Source: Ovis canadensis (Eukaryota > Chordata > Mammalia > Artiodactyla > Bovidae). From it: a stretch of 64,000 bases of DNA. The notes below the pieces were generated by a model. The model was not told the origin of the DNA and did no database searches. It was given only the letters and a program-made list of their open reading frames with translations. Location: contig NC_091262.1 in NCBI RefSeq assembly GCF_042477335.2, positions 37,979,001 through 38,043,000 on the forward strand, in the 5' to 3' direction. Numbering within the stretch: position 1 is the first letter of the stretch; every line of letters starts with the position of its first letter. Made by a program: the position numbers and the translations under genes. This document shows positions 42,990 to 55,030 of the stretch, piece by piece.

Positions 42990-44827
42990 GTTCAGTTCAG
43001 TTCAGTTTAGTTACTCAGTCGTGTCCGACTCTTTGTGACCCCATGAATCGCAGCACGCCAGGCCTCCGTGTCCATCACCAGCTCCCGGAGTTCACTCAGA
43101 CTCAGGTCCATCAAGTCAGTGATGCCATCCAGACATCTCATCCTCGGGCGTCCCATTCTCCTCCTGCCTCCAATCCCTCCCAGCATCAGAGTCTTTTCCA
43201 ATGAGTCAACTCTTCACATGAGGTGGCCAAAATACTGGAGCTTCAGCTTTAGCATCATTCCTTCCAAAGAACACCAGGGCTGATCTCCTTCAGAATGGAC
43301 TGGTTGGATCTCCTTGCAGTCCCAGGGACTCTCAAGAGTCTTCTCCAACACCACAGTTCAAAAGCATCAGTTCTTCGGCACTCTGCTTTCTTCACAGTCC
43401 AATTCTCACATCCATAGATGACTACTGGGAAAACCATAGACTTGACTAGATGGACCTTTGTTGGCAAAGTAATGTCTCTGCTTTTGAATATGCTCTCTAG
43501 GTTGGTCATAACTTTTCTTCCAAGGAGTAAGCGTCTTTTAATTTGATGGCTTCACTCACCATCTGCAGTGATTTTGGAACCCAAAAACATAAAGTCTGAC
43601 ACTGTTTCCACTGTTTCCCCATCTATGTGCCATGAAGTCATGGGACCAGATGCCATGATCTTCGTTTTCTGAATGTTGCACTTTAAGCCAACTTTTTCAC
43701 TCTCCTATTTCATGTTCATAAAGAGGCTTTTTAGTTCCTCTTCACTATCTTCCATAAGGGTGGTCAAATCTCCATATCCGAGGTTATTGATATTTCTCCC
43801 GGCAATCTTGATTCCAGCTTGTGCTTCTTCCAGTCCAGCGTTTCTCATGATGTACTCTGCATAGAAGTTAAATAAGCAGGCTGACAATACACAGCCTTGA
43901 CAGACTCCTTTTCCTATTTGGAACCAGTCTGTTGTTCCATGTCCAGTTCTAACTGTTGCTTCCTGACCTGCATAGAGGTTTCTCAAGAGGCAGGTCAGGT
44001 GGTCTGGGATTCCCATCTCTTGAAGAATTTTCCACAGTTTATTGTGGTCCACACAGTCAAAGGCTATGGCATAGTCAATAAAGCAGAAATAGATGGAGTT
44101 TTTTGGAACTCTCTTGCTTTTTCGATGATCCAGTGGATGTTGGCAATTTGATCTCTGGTTCCTCTGCCTTTTCTAAAGCCAGCTTGAACATCTGGAAGTT
44201 CATGGTTCTCGTGCTGAAGCCTGGCTTCGAGAATTTTGAGCATTACTTTACTAGCCTGTGAGGTGAGTGCAAATGTGCTGTAGTTTGAGCATTCTTTTCC
44301 TTGCCTTTCTTTGGGATTGGAATGAAAACTAACCTATTCCAGTCCTGTGGCCACTGCTGAGTTTTCCAAATGTGCTGGCAACTTGAGTGCAGCACTTTCA
44401 CAGCATCATCTTTCAGGATTTGAGATAGCTCCACTGGAATTCCATCACCTCCACTAGCTTTGTTCATAGTGATGCTTTCTAAGGCCCACTTGACTTCACA
44501 TGCCAGGATGTCTGGCTCTAGGTGAGTGATCACACCATCGTTTTTATCTTGGTCGTGAAGCTCTTTTTTGTACAGCTCTTCTGTGTATTCTTGCGACCTC
44601 TTCTTAATATCTTCTGCTTCTGTTAGGTCCATACCTTTTCTGTCCTTTATCGAGCCCATCTTTGCAGGAAATGTTCCCTTGGTATCTCTAATTTTCTTGA
44701 AGAGACCTCAAGTCTTTCCCATTCTATTGTTTTCCTGTATTTCTTTGCATGGATCGCTGAGGAAGGCTTCCTTATCTCTCTTTGCTCTTCTTTGGAACTC
44801 TGCATTCAGATGCTTCTATCTTTCCTT
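42990..44827 (-). mobile_element. BovB LINE, long copy with reverse transcriptase remnant
   Basis: The minus strand reads from RT coding to the 3' tail (GTTCAGTTCAGTTCAGTTTA at 42990). It encodes broken pieces of the BovB reverse transcriptase: LEPDILACEVKWALESI, NKASGGDGIPVELSQILKDD, LWKILQEMGIPDHLTCLLRN, and the GTTDWFQIGKG block. The catalytic YADD motif reads YGDL, and stops and frame changes interrupt the frame, so it is dead. It is 5'-truncated at 44827, where a plus-strand BovB end abuts it. Confidence 0.95.
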
Positions 44828-45425
44828 GCAGATGGTGATTGCAGACATGAAATTAAAAGATGCTTACTCCTTGGAAGGAAAGTTATGACCAACCTAGACA
44901 GCATATGAAAAAGTAGAGACATTATTTTGTTAACAAACGTCTGTCTAGTCAAGGGTATGATTTTTCTAGTAGTCATGTATGGATGTAAGAGTCAGACTAT
45001 AAAAACAGCTGAGCAGAGAATTGATGCTTTTGAACTGTGGTGTTGGAAAAGACTCTTGAGAGTTCCTTGGACTGCAAGAGATCCAACCAGTCCATCCTAA
45101 AGGAAATCAGTCCTGGGTGTTCATTGGAAGGACTGATGTTGAAGCTGAAACTCCAATATTTTGGCCACATGATGTGAAGAGCTGACTGACTTGAACAGAC
45201 CCTGATGTTGGGAAAGATTGAAGGCAGGAGGAGAAGAGGATGACAGAGGATGAGAAGGGAATGACAGAGGATGAGATGGTTAGGTAGCATCACCGACTCA
45301 ATGCACATGAGTTTGGGTAAAGCCCGGGAGTTAGTGATGGACAGGGAGGCCTGGCGTGCTGGGGTTCATGCGGTTGTCAAGAGTCAGACACGACTGAGCC
45401 ACTGAAATGAACTGAACTGAACTGA
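44828..45425 (+). mobile_element. BovB LINE 3' fragment, head-to-head with previous copy
   Basis: GCAGATGGTGATTGCAGACA, ATGCTTACTCCTTGGAAGGA, GTAGTCATGTATGGATGTAA and the terminal GAACTGAACTGAACTGAATA. Its truncated 5' end touches the truncated 5' end of the minus-strand copy, so the 3' 550 bases of each form an inverted repeat. Confidence 0.93.
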
Positions 45426-45429
45426 ATAG

Positions 45430-45740
45430 ATACACAGATGTAGAGGAAGGACTTGTGAACTCAGCTGGAGAAGAGGGAGGGACAAATTGAGAGAGTAGCA
45501 TTGAAACATAGCCACTACCATATGCAAAATAGCTAGCTAGTGGGAAGTTGCTGTATAACATAGGGAGCCCAGCAGGGAGCTCTGTGACGACCTAGAGGGT
45601 GGGATGGTGGGAAGTGGGAGCCAGGCTCACCAAAGAGTGGATAATATACTTATGGCTTATTTGTGTTGTTGTATGAGGAAAACCAACCAAACATTGTAAA
45701 GCAGTTATTCTTCAATTTAAAATAAATAAATACAATCTGA
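45430..45740 (+). mobile_element. L1 3' end with A-rich tail
   Basis: AGAGTAGCATTGAAACATAG, GGGAAGTTGCTGTATAACAT, GGGAGCCCAGCAGGGAGCTC and AAACATTGTAAAGCAGTTAT followed by AAATAAATAAATAC. Confidence 0.88.
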
Positions 45741-46170
45741 AAACTATCATTCAACACATATGCAATGTCATTAAACCTTATGGGATCATCTTCTCTTCCT
45801 AGTTGTTTTTCCACTATAAGTACTTATAAATATCATTAAAGGTTTTGAAAATATGATTTTAATATCCACACAGTATTGCTTAATACATCATACATAAATA
45901 ATGAAATTTCAGTCTCAAGATAGAAACATAATACCAAAAAAGGTTTCCAGTCTAAACTAAAGCTTGCATTTTAATTCAGCTTAATGAGAATTCCTCTGAA
46001 GATCTAAAATTCTCATGAAAAGTAAATTATGTGGAGTCCTTTTTGCTTTCATCTGTGATGCCTTATTGTCATCTATTTCTAAGGACTCTTGGACTTTGAC
46101 ATTTTGCATTTGACTGTAATTTTTGACTGAGATAAAATCTTAAATTTAGATATTATGAATGTCAAGAAGT
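45741..46170. other. AT-rich spacer
   Basis: No gene or named element recognised. Confidence 0.5.
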
Positions 46171-46174
46171 AGTC

Positions 46175-46382
46175 TTGTAAGTGTGAATCATTCAGTCATG
46201 TCCAGTTATTTGTGACCCATGGACTGTAGCCCACCAGGTCCTCTGTCCAGAGAATTTGCCAGGCAAGAATATTGGAGTGGGTAGCCATTCCTTTCTCGAG
46301 GGGATCTTCCTGACCTAGGGCTCAAACCTAGGTCTCCTGGATTGCAGGCAGATTCTTTACCATATGAACCACCAGAGAACCC
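46175..46382 (-). mobile_element. Bov-tA SINE (antisense)
   Basis: TTTGTGACCCATGGACTGTA, GGCAAGAATATTGGAGTGGG and CATATGAACCACCAGAGAAC. Confidence 0.92.
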
Positions 46383-46394
46383 TGACTCTGGTGT

Positions 46395-47220
46395 ACATGG
46401 ATGTAAAAATCCTTAAAAGAATATTAGCAAACCAAATTGATGAATACACTAAAAGAATCATACACTATGATCAAATGTAAGTTATTCTGTGCCTGCAAGC
46501 ATGATTTATGATCTGCACATCAATCACTGTGATACACAATATGAGCAAAATTAAGAATAAAATCACATGATCTTCTCAATAATTGCAGAAAAAGCTTTCG
46601 ACAAAGGGTAACATCATTGGATACAATCTCACAGTACAGTGGCTATGCATGGAACATACTAAAGGGTATATAAGACAAGCCCAGGGCTAACATCCAACTC
46701 AGTGGTAAAGAGGTGAAAAGTGACAGTGAAATCTGTCGGTTGTGCCCGACTCTTGGCGACCCCATGGACTGTAGCCTACCAGGCTCCTCCGTCTATGGGA
46801 TTTTCCAGGCAAGCGTACTGGAGTGGGTTCCCATTTCCTTCTCCACAGGATCTTCCCAGCCCAGGGATCCAACCTGGGTCTCCCACATTGTAGGCAGATG
46901 CTTTACCATCTGAGCCACCAGAGGTTTTCCTAAATGATCAGGAAAGAGCAAGGATGTCCACTCTCACCTATCTTGCTCATCATAGCAGTGGAAGTGTCCT
47001 TCCCAGAGTAACTAGGCGAGAAAAGGAAATTAAAGGCATCCCCATCAGAACAGATGAAGTTACACTGTCACTGTTCGATTACAACAGGATTTATATGCAA
47101 CCTTAAAAACTCCACCAAGTAACAACTATTAAAACCAATAAACTCAGCAATATAGCAAGATATGAACCATCAGAGAGAGAACAGAACAGTCCCATATACA
47201 AATGCATCCAAAAAAAAAAC
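46395..47220 (+). mobile_element. L1 ORF2 fragment, interrupted by Bov-tA
   Basis: AAAATCCTTAAAAGAATATT, GCAAACCAAATTGATGAATA and GCAGAAAAAGCTTTCGACAA are L1 reverse-transcriptase coding remnants; homology resumes after 46930 (GTCCACTCTCACCTATCTTG, GAAATTAAAGGCATCCCCAT). The frame is destroyed. An A-run near 47210 may be internal. Confidence 0.85.
46715..46930 (-). mobile_element. Bov-tA SINE (antisense), nested in L1
   Basis: TCTTGGCGACCCCATGGACT, GGCAAGCGTACTGGAGTGGG and CATCTGAGCCACCAGAGG. Confidence 0.93.
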
Positions 47221-47262
47221 AAACAAACCCTGAAATGAATTTAACTGAGGGGCAGAAATACC

Positions 47263-47410
47263 TGTACAGTCACGGGCTCCAAGACCTAGAGTCTGGGTTC
47301 AAATCCCAGCTCACCCTCTGACCTGCAGAGTGACCCAGGGCAAATCACACAATGATCTGAGGCTCAACATATTCAACTGTAAAGTGAACACAAAACCAGT
47401 GTCTCCTCCC
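47263..47410 (-). mobile_element. MIR SINE (antisense)
   Basis: GTCTGGGTTCAAATCCCAGC, GTGACCCAGGGCAAATCACA and CAACTGTAAAGTGAACACA fit an antisense MIR. Confidence 0.75.
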
Positions 47411-48389
47411 AGGGCTGTGAAACTCCAAGGAAATGCTTATTTAGGCTGAGGGGTTGGAGTGTCTCCAGGAGCCTCTCCTTGTATGAAACTCCTCTAGAAC
47501 TGGGCTCTCCTGATCCTGTGGGCGAGGGTCAAAGGTAGAACCTGGGAGCCAAGCAGGACTGGACAAGGACAAGGACAAAAAAATACTAGTTCTGTGTCAA
47601 TGAGGGAAGCCACCTCCTTTCCAGATCTCAGAGTGGGGCCTGCACCGAGGGCCATGCACAGTCAGAAGTGATAACTCCGAACCCCCCACAGCAGGGATGG
47701 AGCCTTCCTGGCAAGAACCTTCTCTCTGGTCCAGGCTCCAGTGTGATGTAGTGTTGCTCCCTGAGTTCTCCACGTCTCCACCAGGCAAAGAGCTCTTGGG
47801 AGCTGGAGGTCTATTAAACCACAGGGGCCTGAGGGTCAGAATGACACAAGGACGGACAACATTGAACACTAGCTATATTTTTAAAAAGTGACAGAAGTAC
47901 AGACGAGGCAGGGGATGAGAAGCAGAAGGACTGACGACCTCTCAACCTTTAGCAGAAATATCTCCACACCAGCTCAGCAGAGCCTACAGGAGGAAAATAG
48001 AATGGAAAACCAGGCTATGGATATATCTCCACACTGCTGGACCCAGAGATCCAAGTCCCAATCCACCGACATCGTTCTGCATATCCAGACACCAAGAGGA
48101 CGAAACACAGACCTTGTCTTAGGAGGTCTCAGCCAGACTTAATATTGGGGTTGCTGAGCATGGTCACATGGTCACTATGGACTCAGACCTTCCTCCATGC
48201 TCACATCCTCTGCTCTCACAGAAACATACACGGTTCACTACAGACAACCCTCTGAGGGTACTTGTGTATACTAGAAACTGGCAATGGTGAAATGCAAAGA
48301 AAAGACACAGAAATGGAAACATGCCTCTGGGAGCTCTATAAATTAAGAAGATCTGAAGTGCTTGATACTTGGCATTTTTAAAAAAGCTT
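47411..48389. other. Spacer
   Basis: No gene recognised; 47890-48140 has an open frame with no relative I know. Confidence 0.45.
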
Positions 48390-48557
48390 TTTAATAGGTA
48401 AACCCAGAAAGGACATTTCCAGGAGAAAGGACAAAAGAATCACCCCACTGGGGCAATTTGGTATCCATATGGGAAAGTAAGTTGGATCCCTACCTCACAA
48501 AACACCACCAAACCAATTAGACACATACTGAGAACCAAATAGATTTAAGGGACTAGA
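48390..48557 (+). mobile_element. L1 ORF2 fragment
   Basis: GTTGGATCCCTACCTCACAA and GAACCAAATAGATTTAAGGG resemble a late L1 ORF2 stretch; a BovB starts within it. Confidence 0.55.
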
Positions 48558-50500
48558 TCTGATAGATAGAGTGCCTGAGGAACTCTGGACTGAGGTTCGT
48601 GACATTGTACAGGAGACAGGGATCAAGACCATCCCCATGGAAAACAAATGCAAAAAAGCAAAATGGCTGTCTGCGGAGGACTTAGAAATAGCTGTGAAAA
48701 GAAGAGAAGTGAAAAGCAAAGGAGAAAAAGAAAGATATAAGCATCTGAATGCAGAGTTCCAAAGAATAGCAAAAAGAGATAAGAAAGCCTTCCTCAGTGA
48801 TCAATGCAAAGAAATAGAGGAAAACAACAGAATGGGAAAGACTAGAGATCTCTTCAAGAAAATTAGAGATACCAAGGGAACATTTCATGCAAAGATGGGC
48901 TCGAAAAAGGGCAGAAATGGGATGGACCTAACAGAAGCAGAAGATATTAAGAAGAGGTCGCAAGAATACACAGAAGAGCTGTACAAAAAAGAGCTTCATG
49001 ACCAAGATAAAAACGATGGTGTAATCACTCACCTAGAGCCAGACATGCTGGAATATGAAGTCAAGTGGGCCTTAGAGAGCATCATTATGAACAAAGCTAG
49101 TGGAGGTGATGGAATTCCAGTGGAGCTATCTCAAATCCTGAAAGATGATGTTGTGAAAGTGCTGCACTCAAGTTGCCAGCAAATTTGGAAAACTCAGCAG
49201 TGGCCACAGGACTGGAAAAGGTTAGTTTCATTCCAACCCCAAAGAAAGGCAAGGAAAAGAATGCTCAAACTACCGCACAATTGTACTCATCTCACACACT
49301 AGTAAAGTAATGCTCAAAATTCTGCAAGCGAGGCTTCAGCACTATGTGAACCGTGAACTTCCAGATGTTCAAGCTGGCTTTAGAAAAGGCAGAGAAACCA
49401 GAGATCAAATTGCCAACATCCACTGGATCATCGAAAAAGAAGAGAGTTCCAAAAAAACACATCTCTTTCTGCTTTATTGACTATGCCAAAGCCTTTGACT
49501 GTGTATACCACAAGAAACTGTGGAAAATTCTGAAAGAGATGGGAATCCCAGACCACCTGACCTGCCTCTTGAGAAACCTATATGCAGGTCAGGAAGCAAT
49601 AGGACATGGAACAACAGACTGGTTCCAAATAGGAAAAGGAGAATGTCAAGGCTGTATATTGTCACCCTGCTTATTTAACTTCTATGCAGAGTACATCATG
49701 AGAAACGCTGGGCTGGAAGAGGCACAAGCTGGAATCAAGATTGCTGGGAGAAATATCATAACCTCAGATATGCAGATGACACCACCCTTATGGCAGAAAG
49801 TAAAGAGAAACTAAAAAGCCTCTTGATGAACGTGAAAGAGGAGAATGAAAAAGTTGGCTTAAAGGTCAACATTCAGAAAACAAAGATCATGGCATCTGGT
49901 CCCATCACTTCAAGGCACATAGATGGGGAAACAGTGTCAGACTTCATGTTTTTGGGTTCCAAAATCACTGCAGATGGTGAGTGAAGCCATCAAATTAAAA
50001 GACGCTTACTCCTTGGAAGAAAAGTTATGAGCAACCTAGATACCATATTCAAAAGCAGAGACATTACTTTGCCAACAAGGTCCGTCTAGTCAAGGCTATG
50101 GTTTTCCCAGTAGTCATGTACTGGGTGAGAGAGTTGGACTGTGAAGAAAGCTGAGAGCTGAAAAATTGATGCTTTTGAACTGCGGAGAAGACTGTTGGAG
50201 AAGACTCTTTAGAGTCCCTTGGAAGGAATGATGCTAAAGCTGAAGCTCCAGTATTTTGGCCACCTCATGCGAAGAGTTGACTCATTGGAAAAGTCCCTGA
50301 TGCTGGGAGGGATTGGGGGCAGGAGGAGACGGGGACGACGGAGGATGAGATCACTGGATGACATCACTGACTCGATGGATGTGAGTTTGAGTGAACTCCG
50401 GGAGATGGTGATGGACAGGGAGGCCTGGCATGCTGCAGTTCATGGGGTCGCAGAGTTGGACACAACTGAGCGACTGAACTGAACTGAACTGAAGAACCAA
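48558..50500 (+). mobile_element. BovB LINE, long copy with reverse transcriptase remnant
   Basis: An open stretch at 48571-49302 encodes the region ahead of and into the BovB reverse transcriptase (PEELWTEVRDIVQETG, EDLEIAVKRREVKSKGEKER, KASGGDGIPVELSQILKDD). A frameshift follows, then RT motif A (FIDYAKAFDCVYHKKLWKIL) and GTTDWFQIGKGECQGC in another frame. A further frameshift lies just ahead of motif C, whose RYADDTTLMAES is intact in its own frame near 49765. The element ends in GAACTGAACTGAACTGAAG at about 50498. The 5' endonuclease is truncated. Not active as it stands. Confidence 0.95.
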
Positions 50501-51576
50501 CGATTGAGAGAGAAATTTTACAAAATTTTGAACAATTTTGGATGAAGGAATATCTTTTCTTTAAGTCGAGGTATTGTTAATTTACAATAATTTGTTTGTT
50601 TAACATTTACAGCAAAGTGATTCAGTGATTCAGCCTCTCAGGTGCATCCTTGGACAAAATTCATTCCCTCTGGGAGGCCCGTGGGCCATGCCCTCAACTC
50701 AGAACAGCTAAGAATCCTGAATACGCAAAGCAGCATGTGGTGGTGCTTGTAGGGGTTTTTAGACTGAATAAATTATTCTAACATGATACAAGAAATAAGC
50801 CCAGAGGTCAAGAGAGGATCTCCTAACCTATCTTCAAACAGGAGGCCCTGCTCCCTGGAATGTGGGTGTGTGAAACAGCGCTTGGGAAGGAAAGAGGTGT
50901 GTCATGAATATTTTGCCTGCAGAGGACAAAGTGGTGTGTAGAGAGGATGCGCAGGCACGTCCCAGGACACTGAGCACACGGACACAGTGACTGGACTCTC
51001 AGCCCTGCTCTTGGGCATCGCACTGTCTCCACCGCTGACACAGGGGGAGCAGCTCAAGGTGTCCTGGAGAGTATGGTCACATGACCTGGACCTGGCCAAT
51101 CGGGGTGTTCTATCCCTCCTGGCCACCATGATTGGCTCAGGACTGGTGCGGTGACCAACTGGGGCCCAGGACTGGGCCTCTCGCTGGAATCAAGGGAAGA
51201 GGAGCTCGCCTTCTGCCAGAAGGGGTGGAGCTGGGTGAGGTCAGGCTCCAGCAGTGGGAGGGGCGTGAGGTCAGCCTGGGGCAGTTGGTGACCTTCTGAG
51301 CCCATCAGGGCAGAGCTGCTGGCCTGAGAATGAGGGCGTTGCTGAGCCCAGGGGTTGAGAGTGCCGGTTCTGAAACCGGAGGGAAGCCATCTGCCTGTGA
51401 GTCCTCTTCCGCTTGTCTGTCAGCTTGTTTGAACCATGCTGGGTTTTCTGTCCAGCTGGCTAAGTGGAGACCCTGGAAATGCAGCTGTGTGGGTTTTGGC
51501 TGGCTTCAGGGAAGAAATGCCAGATGACACTTGGAGACGCCAGTTTAATCTGGATTCAGGTCATATCTCTTGAAAA
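50501..51576. other. Spacer, partly GC-rich
   Basis: 50540-50640 is AT-rich and L1-like. 50820-51530 has overlapping frames on both strands without support. Confidence 0.45.
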
Positions 51577-51770
51577 ATGAAGTGAAAGTCCCTCATTCGT
51601 GTATGATTCTTGCGACCCCATAGGCTATAGAGTTCATGGAATTCTCCAGGCCAGAATACTGGAGTGGGTAGCCTTTCCCTTCTCCAGGGGATCTGCCCAG
51701 TCCAGGGATTGAACCCAGGTCTCCTGCATTGCAGGCAGATTCTTTACCAGCTGAGCCACAAGAGAAGCCC
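51577..51770 (-). mobile_element. Bov-tA SINE (antisense)
   Basis: TCTTGCGACCCCATAGGCTA, GGCCAGAATACTGGAGTGGG and CAGCTGAGCCACAAGAGAAG. Confidence 0.93.
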
Positions 51771-51905
51771 ATGAATATTGGAGTGGGTAGCCTGTCCCTT
51801 CTGCAGTGGATCAGGATCAGGATTCCCAACCCAGGAATCAGACCTGGGACTCCTGCATGGCAAGAGGATTCTTTACCAGCTGAGCTATCAGGGAAGCCCA
51901 GTGTC
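51771..51905 (-). mobile_element. Bov-tA SINE, partial (antisense)
   Basis: GAATATTGGAGTGGGTAGCC, CAACCCAGGAATCAGACCTG and GAGCTATCAGGGAAGCCC; a partial second copy directly after the previous one. Confidence 0.88.
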
Positions 51906-53339
51906 TCTTAAGGCCAGCTATTCATTGATATCTCTTAAGGCCAGCTATTAATTGTAGGATTACCCTAATTAGTCTTCACAGGATAAAGGTAGCAACCTGC
52001 TGAGGTAGCAATCGATGTTTTTTTTCTAGAGGACAAAACTGGGGCTCAGAGAAGCGGGTAACAGGTAAGACAGCTACAGCAAGGAAGTGTGTACCTAGAC
52101 AAAATCCCCAGATCCTGCTGTTAGAACCCAGGGAAACCATATGGTGTGGCTCATCCATGTGACAGGGGCTAAGGCACCCAGCCCACACTGGATCCTGTGG
52201 GGACCTGACTTCGTAACTGCCATCTGGAAGCTCCGAGACTCACAAAAGCAATTTGCACTGAAGAGAGGAAGGACACCTCCCTTCATCCGCCCCACCACAC
52301 CCTCAGGGCACTCCTATACCCTGCCCCCTTTCTCTTGCTTTGTGAGGGAATAAGAGTCACACTCATGTGACCACATTGGCTGTCCACTGTTCACGAGCTA
52401 CCAAGTGGCTGCTACAGGAGAGGCCATGAGCCTTTGCCCCTGAGTACCTTCTTTCCTTTGCATCGTGGGAGCCCTCCTCCACACCTGCACACCAGAGGCC
52501 TTTTCTGAGACATGTAGGGACCCTGCCTCAGTTTGCAACAGGTTGCATCCATCGCTGTCCTTTCAATGCCTCCCTTGAAACTCAGCTCATGAGCTCCTTT
52601 GTCTGCATCCCGGCCCACCGGGCTGCCACGGGAGGGACAGAGCTGACAATGAATTCAAAGCTCGGATCTCACAGCTGGGAATCTGTGTATAAAGGACCTG
52701 ATCATTCACGCTGTAGAGGCTGTAGTAGGTTGCAGGGATCCGTAACCAGGGCTTGGGCCAAAGTGACTCCACAGCTGTTTTAATGCCCGGGGAGGGTTCT
52801 GGCTATAGTGCGGGTGGGGTGAGTCTCCGGAGGTTCTGAAGGCCCCCTGTGTGCAGGTTCATGGTGCAGAGAGAAGAGAAGGTGGAGTCCTTCCCTGGAG
52901 GTGGTCACAGCTCATGGACGAGCCAGACAGGCAGGCAGGGCTCGATAGCACCTGAGCTGCCTTCATGAGTGAATGGTGTGGGGGCAGAGGAAGAGAATCA
53001 GGTCTGCTCCCTTATGTGGTGCCCTGGGCAGGTTGTCACCAGAGTAAACACTTACTATGGTGATGACCATCACTGCTGTCTGCAAAGGGTTTCCATTGGT
53101 GTGTGTCTACATCTGAGCAGTCAGGCCGTCTCTAAACTACACTGGCCATGGGCATTGCCTCTCCTTAGAACTTGATGTGTTTCATCTCTTCCTTACTGAA
53201 CATTCATTGCCAAACGGGCTTTGTTTTGCAGAAGACATCTCGAAAGTACCTACACTGTCCTTTCAGATACCCAAAGGCTATTTGAAATGAAATAAAAAAC
53301 AAGAATTCTCAAGCTGACTCTTACAATATGTGGGGAGTC
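51906..53339. other. Spacer
   Basis: A MIR-like patch lies at about 52030-52100. Frames at 52100-52800 on both strands have no recognisable family. Confidence 0.45.
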
Positions 53340-53455
53340 AGAAAAATCCCCTGGAGAAGGGAAACACTACCCACTCCAGTATTCTGGCCTAGACAATTCC
53401 TTGAAGTGTATAGTCCATGGGGTCGCAAAGAATCTGACAAAAATAGATGACTGAA
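53340..53455 (+). mobile_element. Bov-tA-type SINE, partial
   Basis: CCCCTGGAGAAGGGAAACAC, CACTCCAGTATTCTGGCC and ATAGTCCATGGGGTCGCAAA. Confidence 0.85.
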
Positions 53456-53514
53456 CAACAACAGCAATGAAGTCTCACCATTTGTCAAACAGAGAAGCCA
53501 ACAGTATTTGCACG

Positions 53515-53740
53515 ACTGTGCATGTTCAGGTGCTCATTCGTGTCCAACTCTTTGCCGCCCTGTGGCCTGTAGCTCCCAAGATCCTCTATCCGTGGAATTT
53601 TTCAGGCAAGAATACTGAAATGGATTGCCATTTCCACCTCCAGGGAATCTTCCCCACCCAGGGACTGAACCCAGGTCTCCTGCATTTCACAATCTACATT
53701 GGCTGGCGGGTTCTTTTCTGCTGAACCGTCTGGGAAACAA
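53515..53740 (-). mobile_element. Bov-tA SINE (antisense)
   Basis: TCGTGTCCAACTCTTTGCCG, GGCAAGAATACTGAAATGG and GAACCGTCTGGGAAAC at the end. Confidence 0.88.
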
Positions 53741-54234
53741 CTCATTACATCACTGGGTTATTCTAAAGTACTTCACTTAGAGTCTGGCACTCAGGAAGTT
53801 CTCACTGGTGATGTGAATATTCAGTCATATATCATTATTGCTCATATGATAATGGAATGGCCCCGCTCACAAAGGAGAAAGAAGAGCCTTTCCAAGTCCA
53901 GTTAAATCCTTCGCTACACATATCTTCTTTAAAACTTCTGACTTTGAAATAAACATCAAGCATAAAGACATTGGTTATGGCCATCAGGAAAGATTGAGTT
54001 GTGCTAATAAGTGACGAGGCTTCTTCCAGTTCCAACATGCATGCGTTGTTTCCCCGGCATCACCCAGCACCTCTGTGACAGCAGCTGGGGGTCCTGCAAC
54101 TTAACTCATGTGGACCCTGCCTATCTGGGGGTAGTTCCAGACCCCACAGGTTAAAGGCCCAGCCCTACAAGACTCTCCCCCGACTCCAGCCATCATTTGC
54201 AAGCCCAGATTGTCACCTGCGCTCTGACCCACTG
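53741..54234. other. Spacer
   Basis: No gene or named element recognised. Confidence 0.5.
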
Positions 54235-54845
54235 GCTACCCGTTCAGAGGTTCTAATGACTTTGGGGTCTATTAATTTTTTGAGTGGTCACGGAACTCAG
54301 AGAAACATGTTGCCTAGTAGATCACAGCCTTATTGTAAAAGATAATAAACTCAGGAACAGCAGATGGAGGGGGATACATAGGACAGGGTGTGTGGGGCAG
54401 GCACGGAACTTCACGCTCTCCGAGCCTCACTTTCCCCAAATCTGCATGTGTTCCTCAACCCAGAAGCTGTCCAGACCCTGTTTGGGGATTTTTATGGAGG
54501 AGTCATCACACAAGCACAATTGATTAAATCAGTGGCTGTTGGTGATTGCTTCAACCAGAAGCCCTTCTGGCTTTCCCAAACATGGTTAGGGGAGGAGGGG
54601 GCAGGGGAGGGACCGGAAATTCCAATCCTTAACCATGTGCTTAGTTACCCTGGCAAGCAGCGCCCCCCTTTGGAAAGGAGGCACTCTCTGAAAAGTCACC
54701 TCATTCACCTAACAAGAGACACCTTGACTGCTCTCCCCACTTCGGTAATTCCCAGAGTTTTAGGAGCTCTGTGCCAGGACCGGGGGCAAAGACCAAAAAT
54801 GTATTTCTTATTATTAATACAAATCACAAGGTCACGGTGACCCCA
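54235..54845 (-). mobile_element. Ancient LTR-like repeat fossil
   Basis: GATTGATTAAATCAGTGGC-type wording (TTGATTAAATCAGTGGCTGT), TTAGTTACCCTGGCAAGCAG, TTTTAGGAGCTCTGTGCCAG and a final ATTTCTTATTATTAATACAA resemble an old LTR-retrotransposon family of placental mammals. The strand and subfamily are uncertain. A 150-codon open frame inside is accidental. Confidence 0.45.
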
Positions 54846-54909
54846 AACATCAGCGATAATTTGGTTCTATAGCCTTAAATTTTTTCAGCAGTTGAGTGGG
54901 CTTTTTTAA

Positions 54910-55030
54910 ACAAAATTGGGGGGCCACACCTCGAGGCATGCGGTGATCTTAGTTCCCCAACCAGGGATTGAACCCACACTCCCTGCATTGGAAGGCAGAG
55001 TGTTAACCGCTGGACCACCAGGGAAGTCTC
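54910..55030 (-). mobile_element. CHR-type tRNA SINE (antisense)
   Basis: TTAGTTCCCCAACCAGGGAT, TGAACCCACACTCCCTGCAT and CTGGACCACCAGGGAAGTC. Confidence 0.85.

Noticed and set aside
42990..45425. Interpretation as a single BovB with 5' inversion (twin priming)
   Set aside because: Both arms carry their own complete 3' end and tail, which a single inverted insertion would not give.
54388..54840. 150-codon plus-strand frame
   Set aside because: Lies within an ancient LTR-like repeat; no protein resemblance.
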